Positions 26,045-37,400 of a stretch of DNA of 64,000 nt are shown piece by piece. A program made the position numbers and the translations under genes. The notes under the pieces were generated by a model, which worked only from the letters and a program-made list of their open reading frames with translations, had not been told where the DNA came from and did no database searches. This DNA comes from Margaritifera margaritifera (Eukaryota; Mollusca; Bivalvia; Unionida; Margaritiferidae): assembly GCA_029931535.1 (NCBI GenBank), contig JAQPZY010001523.1, positions 1,181,001-1,245,000 on the forward strand. Direction: 5' to 3'. Positions within the stretch are counted from its first letter, which is position 1. Each line of letters begins with the position of its first letter.

Positions 26045-27678
26045 TACTGTAGTATCAGAAATTTTCGTGGGGGATCAATTTTTTTGGTTTTTGTTGTTGC
26101 CCTGAACCATGAATTTAAATACCCAACAAAAAATTAGCCACTTCTGATGATTACCCCCCCCCCCCCTCCCCCGCTCATTTTCTGTGTGTCGTTCCTAGAT
26201 ATTAACGAAGCTACTCGTATTTGATAAATCAGTGTCAATACTGTAATTTGGTAATAAAATATTAGCGTTTACATGTGTTTGTTTTATTTTAACCCTTTGA
26301 AAAGAGAATTATAAAGCATTTTATATCATTTCAATTCACATGTATCGATAAGGTATCTGATAGCTGTAATTTCAACTCACTGCCTTAAATTGACATGTGA
26401 GATAAGTAAGGACAGAGAGAAACAAGAAAAAAGCATAAGGTATTCAAATACTAGTAATGCTGAAAATGAAAGAAAATATAATAATAAATACTAGTATATG
26501 AAAATTAAATTTAATACTTATTCAAATCGATCCTTCACTCGAGTACAACTGGTGTTGAAAAATTTAAATCCTCCTGAAACCACATTTCATTTTATCCATG
26601 CATTGTTTGAAACACAATTATTAATGAAACACTATGTACATACACTATTTACAGCAGAGTATTAAAGCTCACACTTCACTGATTTTTGGACATAGTCACT
26701 GTATCAACATCGTGTCAATCAAGTCTTAAGTTACACACAAATGCTTGTCGGGTAAATAATCCACAAATTGCATAATTAAACAAGTCCAGCTGTCCAGCTT
26801 TCTCAGAACCACTGATAATTGGGTCCGATCTTTCACTCATTGTCACATGAGCTGCAATTATCCATTCAGCCCAAATTGGCTTGATTAATGAGGTTGCAAT
26901 CAGTGATTGTCACCAGTAACATATTCCTTTTATGTGATTGCCTCCATGACCTGTTTAGTGTACCAGTTGTGGAAGTGTGATGTTAATTCTTCTTTGTATT
27001 CTTTATTTATTATTAAGTCTAGTGGTTGAAGTTGGTCTGTACATGACCACTGTCTTTCAATTTAGTTAGCATCTTCTCACATTGGTGGGCTCTAAACACA
27101 TCAAATATTTTAAATATTGCCACTGTCTGCTGATTGCATTGAGCAAGGGGCAGTCGTTCACATGTTTTGTTCACTTTATGGACAGTGGTTTAAGTAAGAG
27201 ATCATACAGATGTACTTTAATAACCGATTGGCTTAGTGTTGTTGGCTGCATCGGCTTCCTTTGATGTTGAGTACTCAGACAAAAACCCTGTGTAAGTGAT
27301 TGATCTTGACAGGTGTTTTATTTGTGTTCATAGAGGTGGTAGTATTGTTTAAATGTTGTTGGCTGCATCAGCTTCCATTTATGGTATTCAATTGGACGAA
27401 AACACGGTGTAAGTATTGAACTTGTCAGGTCTTTGATTTGTGCTCATACATGTGGTAACATTGTTATAAACATTCAAGTGACCACCGTTTGCGTCGGCGT
27501 AGTTATATTCTTATTATTCTTTATTTTGGGTATTTGTAGAGGTTAAACCATGAAATAAAACACTTACTAATATGCGAACTTTGACAGACAAAACCACGAA
27601 TTTAAATACCCACGAAAAAGTCTTTCTTTTACAAAACCACGAAAATTGAGCCCCACAAAAATAAATGATACTACAGTA
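26045..27678. mobile_element. 1.63-kb DNA element with inverted ends and TA duplication
   Basis: The left end CTGTAGTATCA (26047) and right end TGATACTACAG (ends 27676) are perfect inverted copies, flanked by TA on both sides. Similarity continues inward: TTTTCGTGGGG, CAATTTT and TGGTTTTTGT on the left match the complement of the right 60 bp. The element splits a tandem repeat, which gives an independent proof of insertion. The interior holds a C-run at 26154-26172 and a duplicated block of about 120 bp (27240-27450, TTGGCTGCATC.GCTTCC). No transposase seen. TA duplication suggests Tc1/mariner-type mobilisation (inference). Confidence 0.75.
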
Positions 27679-27830
27679 ACTTTGATTCTAGACCACCAAA
27701 GTTTGTGGAGGGCTTGAACTTAAGATATAGAAGAGGCCTATTGAATTTGGGGTCAAAAGTCGAGGTCATTATGGCCTTAACAAAAATGGACTTGCAGAAG
27801 AATAACTTTTGTTATACAGTAAGTCTAATA
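27679..27830 (+). repeat. Diverged tandem repeat, part 2
   Basis: It continues the array of 25415-26044 after the insertion: TAACTTTGATTCTAGACCAC, AATTTGGGGTCAAAAGTC and AGGTCATTATGGCC. Confidence 0.55.
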
Positions 27831-28302
27831 AGAAAATAATGGTTTTTGTCTATTAAATGTATAAAGTGCATACAATAGGGACTATTAAACACAGACAGGC
27901 ATATAATGTGTCATTTAACATATTATTGTTCTCCTTTGAGAAATAATTGTATTTGTTATGTTTTGAGAAAAGAAAAATGTAGAAGCCAATATATCATGTG
28001 ATAACCCTTTAGATTACCTGATTCACAATATGGTAGCCGAGGCCCAGTTTTATGGTAACCCCTGAGCTCCAGGCACAAGATTGGTCTCGCACTCAGTGAA
28101 GATTATTGGCATTGACAATGTACCTCGGAGAGTAAGAAAACAGGAAAAAATCATGTATATCAGTGGACTCTGTTTCCAAGTATACTCAAGCTGTCATGCA
28201 AGTCAGCCATCAGTTTATATGATGTAATTTTCAGCACAGTTTTAAAAAAGATTGTTGAGCATGGTACATTAAATAATACATGCCTATGCTGTTTTCTTTC
28301 AG

Positions 28303-28460
28303 ATTTATCCAAATAGTGAAGGAATATTTCAATGGGTGCACCTTTGTCCTACAGTCACTTGCAATGGTTGCGGTCAAGCCTGAAAATATCTTTAAGGATC
28401 CTTCATTTGCACACTGCTAAGCCACTTAAACCACACAAACCAAAGGCAGAGGGAAATCAG
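28303..28460 (+). CDS. MTG2: MTG2 exon 1: 5' UTR end and transit-peptide start
   Basis: A pyrimidine-rich acceptor ends in AG at 28301-28302, so the exon is taken to start at 28303, with non-coding sequence first. The ATG is at 28332-28334. An in-frame TGA lies five codons upstream, which fixes this as the first usable start. The 43 codons encode an amphipathic basic stretch ([16 protein letters not shown]) followed by a Lys/Pro-rich segment, and end in phase 0 at a GTATTG donor. The exon was found by its splice sites and its fit to exon 2. A separate upstream UTR exon is implied by the acceptor; a GTAAGA donor at 28132 is one candidate for its end. The alternative is that transcription starts close by and the acceptor is fortuitous. 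Confidence 0.72.
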
Positions 28461-31400
28461 GTATTGATATATTGGTGGCATTACTTCCATAATTAACCCA
28501 AATAGTCAGACCCTCCAATTTTCAATAGTACAAAAAATTATCTGGACGGCAAGATTTTTTTTTTTTAAAGGCAACGTAAAAAAAATTCAAATTGGAAAAT
28601 AAACTAAGGAATGTTTTTCCTGTACTCGAAACTGGTGATTGAATAGTCAACCCTCAGGCAATGAAACTGCTTTGAATACTTTAATTATCATGTGGATTAA
28701 CTGATAATGTTGTCAGTAAGCAGCAATCAAAACAGCTGACATGATTCACAACTCAGGATTAAGTAGAATTATAAACATTGCGAGGCATGAGCTTGTTAAA
28801 TTAATGATAAAGGAAAACAACCTTTCATCTTCAGACAGTTAGCAGAATTAATTAATGATTCACTTTGATAATTGTAAAATCAATAGTCATCAGCATTGCA
28901 TCGAGCTGACATGTGATCGCAGGCTTTTATATTTTACTGCTGGAGAGCATACAGAGGGAGACAAAGCAGTTTTGTTATCACTATTCCTCCTCAGTCAATG
29001 GTCATATCAACATGTGGTTTTCATGATAAAGTTTCCTATGATGTCAAGTTGGTACTAAATGAAAATGGTGCTGATCTGGCATCTAATATAGCCACTATGG
29101 CAGCCATCTTGAAAATCTTATCCCAGCTTCTGAATGGAAAGTCACATCATCATAGTTTTTCACCTGAAGACTTCTTATGATGTCCTAAATGAAAATGGTG
29201 CCTATCTGACCTCCATTAGGGACACAATTTTTGCCAACTTGAAAATCTTTTCACTACTTCTCAAGGATAGATTGTCTTATAGACATTTGGTTTTCACCAA
29301 ATGCCTTCTTATGATGTCAAGTTGGTTCTAAATGAAAATGGTGCCAATCTAACATCCAGTATGGCCACCATGGCAGCCATCTTGAAAATCTTGTTATGGC
29401 TACTCCTGGGATTTTCACCAAAAGACTTCTTATGATATCTAGTTGGTCTTAAATGAAAATGGTGCCACTCTTACATCCAATGGATAGTTCCGATATCGAA
29501 CAATAAGCTCCTCCCACTTAGTTCCTGTTGCTCCAGCTCACAAGCTTTCAGCTTTCATCAAAATGGCGGATTCAGTAGCATCAGCAACAGATTCATTGGT
29601 CAATATTCGGACGATATTTCTGAAACTTTTCTACCTGATTGCAAGAATCTTTCAGATCGTGTGTTAAAGTAAGGCTTCAACTACTACACACAAGAATATA
29701 TTCATGAAATCAGGATTTTTTAGGGCGAAAATCAGGTGAAAGTTGCAGCACATTGCTGGCATTCTATGAGAAAGAATGAACATCCTGACAAACTTCAAGA
29801 GGACAAAATAACAATCTTTCTGTTCTTGCAAAGTTGGGTATGTTTATTAATTAAATCAGAATTTCTAGTATGACTTCAGTAATGTTTTTTTTTTTTTTAA
29901 TTTAAAGTAAAACTTTTGTTATGTATTCACACCTGTTAAATTTATATCGTACATGCATAATTGTCATGTAAGAATAAAAAACCAAGTAATTTTTCTGATC
30001 TAGCATAATTTTTTATATATTTATCAATTAATAATTTAGGTATGTTTAGGAAAAACATTAAAGTTACAATAAATAAATAAACAATTTGTACAAAGTTCCC
30101 TGAGTGATTGAAGGGAGTGTTTCACATTCTTTATGCCGCATTAACATGTATCCTGAGTTGGATGGATAAGAGCATTTTATAAGGGTATCATTGATAAAAC
30201 AGTAAAGCTAAATTATTTAATATCCATGTAAAAAGACCATTTATCTTAATCTCTTGAAAAACAAAGAAATAATAATGGCGCATTGAAATAAACAACTACA
30301 GGCACGTTGACGGTGTTATATTTGCATCCATTTTTACCTTTGTCACTAATTAGTGTGAATTGTTTTACCTTCATTCATGTGATAACATTTTTCAAGCAGG
30401 TGTTATAAAATCAGTAATTTGTGAGAGAAATTTTATTTGAAGTCAGCATGACAGAAATACAATATATGACTTGCTGTTATTTATAGTCTCAGGCTTAATA
30501 AAGATAAAAGAAATATTTTATTACAGCTTCACCTCTTCATAAAGTTAAAATATTTTTTTAAAAACTCTATAATAAACATTTTATTAAAAAAAATCAATTT
30601 AAAATTTTGAAATAAATGATGTCAAAATCCAATTTTGCAAATATAGATATTGAATAGAATTAGGACCATTCCAGAACTTAATGTACAGGCTGGAAATGGT
30701 TTCAAACCCCACAACCCACAGTATTTTATTAAATTTCTCCAAGAAAAACAACATGTGCCAGTCAACCATATAGTTGTCACCAGACTATCAGAGAATAGAA
30801 AAAGAAAACCAATTTTTTGTCAGTTTGACACCAATTACAAGTAAATGCTCAATTTTAAACTTTTAACAAAATCAACACTAATGAAGTATGATGCAGGATT
30901 CCAATATTCCAAATTTAATTTAAACAAACATAAACAATCCAAGGTAATAAAAAGACAAAAATAAACAACACACATACATACAACATTTTCTTTATTTCAT
31001 ACAATATTTTGACTGAAAAAAGAAATAAAATTCGAACATAAGCATACAGTTAGCATAAAATTGTATTCAAACTTTTCACAAGTACAACAAATAATGTCAT
31101 TATTTTAAAACAGCTTTATGTATTTATATATGAAATATGATTATAATTAATGTATCACTTCCAATGCAAACATTTTTCCATGCTGGTTTTTGCTTTGGGA
31201 AAATGTACAAAAAATCCCCCTTTAAGCCATTCAGGGCAATGACAATCTACATTGCATGTGCCCCAAGCACAACGGCAAACCATTGTTCGGATAAATTTTC
31301 AGTGATTTTCTGTGTAATCTTTCAAAATCCTTCGCAATGTAATAAGAAAGTAATCAAGCGTGGTCTTTTGTTTGTGAGCAAATGTGGTGGATAGCAATGT

Positions 31401-34400
31401 GTAACTACACAGTGAATCCAGTGCTTATTTTTGATTGGTCAGAAATAATTAACGTGCCCGGTTTGATTGACAGGTCGGAACTTACCCCATATGGCACCTA
31501 TGATGGGCATCTTGAAAATCTTGTTATAGCTCAAGAATATCAGAGATGGATTCAATACTCATCAGTTTAAAAAAATAATGGTCTTATCTTGGATTCCTGG
31601 AAATTCTGTTTGGCCTGTAGAGAGTCATTTCCTTCAAGGAACTCTTGTTGTTAGAGTTATTGCCTTTTTTGTCCAGTAGCTGTATGTCATGTGAGACAGA
31701 ATCTTGTGAATGCAATTTATTTTGCAGTTTTTTTATAGATTGCAATGAAACTTCGTGCATATTATGGTCATCATCAAAAAATGCACATATTGACAAATCT
31801 GTATGCTTCCTTTATTTTTGTGTAAGAGTTATTTCCCTTTTTGGACTTTCAGCTGGATGCAGTATATGACAGAATGTTGTGAAATGTTACTCTTACTCTT
31901 GCAGTTTTCAGTGGATTGTTGTGAAACTAAGTACATACTATGTACATCATCAAAAGACATTTATGTTGACCAATCATTGTACTTGCACTATTTTCAGAAG
32001 AGTTATGCCTGTTTTTGTTTTACTATAGACTAATCTCTGTCATGGGTTAGGGGCGGAATCTGGGAGAGACATGGGTGTATTTGTAAGAGAAAATTGCCCA
32101 CCATTCCTTTAGTTTAATCTGCTTACATTTTTTTTTATTTCTTGTGTCTTTTTTCTTGTACACACTGGTATGAGCAGAGTATCATGATTAAAATAAGATC
32201 TTTGACAACTCTTGGGTGATATAATAAATAGCTGTCTTGGTTAAAGTCTCTGCAGAAGAAATTAAAATTTGTTAATCTGTTATAAATTAAGGATCCATAT
32301 TTCTTATTATACTTTTTGTATGAAATAAAAGCATTACTGTATAAAATATAAGTTTAAGACATTGTGGAATTTGTGAAATTTCTTGATGGCCTGCAGATTA
32401 GTTATTAGGTGAAACCTTGCAAGTTCTCACAGGAATTAATTTTACTCGAAGGACACTGAGCATGCACACAGACAATGTGAAAAGGGTATGTTTTCACAAG
32501 TCAAGAACTAACATAAAGTGAAATAAACTGAGTAGTAATAATACAACAAAATTTGACCAATTGAATAGGATCCAAGACCATACCCATGATATAAAAGGGG
32601 TGGCAACATACTGAGGAGATATATAAAATTCAGTAGCAATAATAAAACAAAATTTGACCAAATAAATTGGATTCAGGACTATAGACATGTGTTGTAAAAG
32701 GGGTAGCAGCATAATGAGGAGCTCCATAGAGAGTGACCACTGCATACTGAAAAGCTACAATAAATTGAGTTGCAATAATAAAACAAAATTTGACCAATTA
32801 AATTGGATTCAGGACTATAGCCATGTGTTGTAAAAGGGGTGGCAGCATAATGAGGAGCTCCATAGAGAGTGACCACTGCATACTGAAAAGCTACAATAAA
32901 TTGAGTTGCAATAATAAAACTAAATTTGACCAATTAAATTGGATTCAGGACTATAGCCATGTGTTGTAAAAGGGGTGGCAACATAATGAGGAGCTCCATA
33001 GAGAGCGACAATTGCATACTGAGCAGCTACAATAAATTGAGTAGCAATAATAAAACAAAATTTGACCAATTAAATTGGATTCAAGATCACACTCATGTTA
33101 TAAAAGAGGTGGCAGCATTCTGAGTAGCTCTGTAGTGAGGGACCACTATACATTTGTACATGATATTAATTTGAAAACTGCTTAGGTTTCACAGTCCAAT
33201 CAGCAAAGACTCTGACAAACAAACAGTGCAGGGATGATTGCATAATGATTCATACATGGCTAGTGTCAGTATTGGTTAGCAGTCAGCTGGAATCATCTGT
33301 AAATGTTACTTGATTGATAATTGTCAATAGGTCAAACTATGCAATTTCATTTGTCATTGAAGTGCATATTAGCAAAGTTTGTGCTCAAAAAGACAAAGCA
33401 AATCTTGTTATTAATTATTAATTATTGTGAATTCATTTATATTCATGGTATACATTTTCTTTGTTTTGCCAAACTAGAGATTTTTGTTGGTACTTAAATG
33501 CGTGGACTTGGGAAGGGGTCATTTTCTTTCTTCATACAGATCATTTTTTGTTTGTTGTTTAAACTCGTGTTGTAGGAACCACAGAATCCAAAACAACTGA
33601 TACACCACAAAAAAATAAAGAATTCAGTGCATTGTATTGAAATGTGCATAGTTTTAATCTTAATTCAGTTTTTCTTGCTTTATGCAGGCAATAAAGTTTT
33701 TAGACTTCAAGCGGGTTCATGTGTCTGGTGGCAAGGGTGGGAATGGAATGATGTGTTTCTCCAGCCTCTTTAAGAAGGAGTTTGCAGGGCCAGATGGTGG
33801 GGATGGAGGAAGTGGTGGCCATGTCATATTGACAGGTAGAAAGACCTATCATATTTACTGTCTTTTTTTATCCCCATTGTTTTTTTATTAGAAGAATAGA
33901 ATTAGCTTGATACCTTTTTTCAGGTCATCTGTCCATGCACCTGTCAGTTACTTTCAGGTCATCAGTCCATGCATCTGTCAATTACTTTTAGGTCATCTGT
34001 CCATGCACCTGTCAATTACTTTCAGGTCATCTGTCCACGCACCTGCCAATTACATTCAGGTCATCTGTAGATGCATCTGTCAATTACTTTCAGGTCATCT
34101 GTCCATGCACCTGTCAATTACTTTCAGGTCATCTGTCCATGTACCTGTCAATTACTTGAGCATCAAATATGTTGAGTAATCCACAAAATGGTCCCTGTTT
34201 TATGCCAGTGATTTTGAGGGTCTGCTTATTGTGTAATGTGCCAGGTCACATGGGCTTAAATGAAAGAAATACTAAAAGCATGCATCTTACAGAATTGAAA
34301 ATAAAAGCATTTATTAGTGGTCCCCCCTTATAAGCCCACTCCATCTACACTGTAAAGCTGGTTTTATAAAAGGGGTGTCTTAACTAAAAAGGAACAAAAC

Positions 34401-37400
34401 AAATTACTATTTTGGTGTTATGCGAGGTGGCCTCTGATCAGGATTCTCTCGTGGGGGGAATCTCAAGAGGGGATGCCAGACCACTGTATATATTTAGGAG
34501 TTAAATGTAGAAAATTATTGGTGAAATATTTTTTATATTTTTTCATTCCTATATTCTTCAAATGGGGTTGGGTGCTGAGTTCAATATTCTATGCTATGAT
34601 TGAGAAGTAAGATTGAAAAGAGACTTTCAAAGATATTGTTCATACAGTATTGACAAATGTCTGCATTTGAGAGGTTGCCTTGAAAACTCTTTCAGTTTTG
34701 CCAAAAATGTGTTGAATTTATCTGAAGGAATATAAAAGGTTTAAGCTGAATAACATGTTACACTTTTGTTTTCACTTCATGGGTTCTGAAACCGGGACCC
34801 TTGGATTATATAAAGCCATGGTTGATAATCTTTAATGGCAACTAATGTCAGTCATTTATAGGCATTGTATGTCATTGTGGTTTTCATGTTTCAAATACAG
34901 AGCACTGTATTAAAATTAAATTACCTTTCTGTTTCCTAATGCAAACTTCAACTGATGTTTTTTAGTGTGTCCAAAAATTAGGGTAAAGAATAAAATTACC
35001 AATCACAACTGTCTAAAAATTTAGGATGCATTTAAAAATTGTTCAGATAAAAAGAATTGAGTGTGTTTTGAATATTTTGGGTAACAATGATAGCTACCTA
35101 TCAAAGGGAGGCAATCAAGTAAATCCTGTTATGGCAAGACAAGGCTTACTCCAAAAACCTGAACATTGGAACTTTGGCTTGTATAATCATTTTGGATTTT
35201 GTGAGTTTCTTCTGATAACAATTTGAAATAATGTAAGAGTTCAATTTTTTTTTTAAATATGCACTTTTTTCACAGTTTATAACAAAATTTTGTTTATTAC
35301 GAAAGTTTTTAATTTGTTGGTATAGATTCACTATAAATGTGCTCCTCTGGATGATACAGGATATATACTATCAGTTTAGTTAGTTCTTCCAAGATAAAAC
35401 AATTAAGCAACAAAGCAGTACTTCCTCTATATCTCTTCAGTTTCAGTTTCCCATAACAATAGTCCCACTACATGAAAATCTCTAACCCAATATCATAGGA
35501 TGGATCCAATTTTTTCAAACACATATGCACATCTACAAAATGTCTAATTATACACTAAGCTGTCATTCTGCATCTCTTGCACTCTTTCCTGGAAATGGAC
35601 ATTATTACAAATTAATGCATGCAGTAACTTAACAATAGTGGTAGGCAGCATGTCAATTACTCATGACTCCTGGGTTGTTCAATATGGCTCAGAAAGTGAG
35701 GAGAGAGCATAGAACTTTGAAGTTTAGTCACCAATAAACACGCTCAAGAATTAAAACTAAAATAAACGATATTTATATAAAAAATGGAGTATAAAATATT
35801 ATAAATAGAGACAAGGAATGAAAAGAGACAAATGTAAACAATCATACCTACTGCAGTTTGAATCCATTTACCAGAGATTAATGGATCAATTTACCAACAT
35901 AGACTCTTGCAGCATCAACATACACACAAACAATCGCGATTAATAATAATTTGAATATTTTACAATACTGGGGAGATTAAGTCATGTGTACATGAGGTGT
36001 CTGATTATCTGAGGAAATTAAGTTATATAATGTTTCACAAATAATAATAAATATGAAGAATGGCTGTACTGTTGGACTCAGTTTTGATACCAGTAATGGT
36101 GTTGTCAATGAAAGCAGTTTATTAATTATGTCCAATGTTTTTTTAGTTCAATTTGACATTCAGAAGTTATTTCAAGTCTATAAGGCCACAGAAGATGAAA
36201 AAATTTTAATTTGCTGATTTTAACTACACTTATTTTTCTTCTTTGTCCCAAATTTAGCAAATTTAGGTCATATTCTGCTGTTTCCTTTTGTGTAAAAAAT
36301 ATATATAATAAAAATCTGTACTAAGAATGCACTACTCGTGTAGTACTAGATCACTATGACCTTTATTTTACACTCCATGCCCCTCCACACACACACATGT
36401 ACATGTAATCTACATATAGACAAAAAAGTAATATAGAGTTTCAGTTATCGTAGTTACAATCATGTAAATGATTATCTTTTATAACTGTAAGGCAAAATCA
36501 CTGGACTTTTTAAATTTCCAGCACAAAAAGGGGATGTTCTCCCAAACTAGATCACTATGACCTTTATTTTACACTCCACACACATACATATACATCCTCC
36601 CAGTAACGTAAGGGGAGTTTAACATGCCAGAAATGGGAAGGAGGTGGGTCTCATTTACTTTACTGGGTTTTTTCATGCTGAGAAACTCATTTGGATTTTC
36701 CATTATTTTATTTCTTAAACATTTAACTGCATAATATTTTACTAATGAATCACTAAGAACAAAGTGCAGTATAGACTTCTGTCTGTCGTTTCCCTTAGAA
36801 CTTTGGAACTTTTATTAATAACAACATTCCAGGGAGAATTTGAAACAAAACAATAATTGAATAGTCAGTTCAAATTAAAGTTATTTAGTCAGAAGGATAA
36901 GAACAATTAATTCACATCAGATAGTGCAGAAACTCTAACAAAACTTAATATTTGCTGTATCCCTGTATGATTCAAAAGGGAAAGTAATTTTACAAAACAT
37001 GGATAGTTAGGTAAGCATTCAAATTCCATGTATGAATATGCATCAAGGAAAAACATGGATAGTTTGGTAAGCATTCAAATTCCATGTATGTATATACATC
37101 AAGGAAAAACATGGATAGTTAGGTAAGCATTCAAATTCCATGTATGAATTCCATGTATGAATATACATCAAGGAAAAACATGGATAGTTAGGTAAGCATT
37201 CAAATTCCATATATGTATATACATCAAGGAAAAACATGGATAGTTTGGTAAGCATTCAAATTCCATGTATAAAGATACATCAAGGAAAAACATAGTAAGA
37301 TACAGCTGTCTGTATGTTTTATCAAAATGCAGTATAATTTGTTTGCAAAATATTGAAAGTTAGGTAAGTGTATGACAATCTTCATAGTTAATAAGATTAT

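Larger units (their letters stand above)
29481..31488 (+). mobile_element. 2.0-kb DNA element nested in R1, carrying a decayed SWIM-type gene
   Basis: The left end is GGATAGTTCCGA (29481). The right end, read on the - strand, is GGGGTAAGTTCCGA (from 31488). The two share an imperfect inverted terminal repeat, and AT flanks both sides (29479-29480, 31489-31490). The interrupted R1 unit reads on continuously when the insert is removed (CATCCAAT then ATGGC). The interior carries the gene fragment 29562-29837, the frame 30650-30844 and long AT-rich stretches. It could be an autonomous element that lost coding capacity, or a TIR element that captured a host gene. Confidence 0.65.

Noticed and set aside
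28855..29331. Three short + frames sharing peptides such as IELTCD and VLNENGA
   Set aside because: They are translations of the dispersed repeats (520-bp family and R1), which have stops in other copies.
33907..34179. 90-codon frame after MTG2 exon 2
   Set aside because: It lies in the intron over the 34-bp minisatellite.
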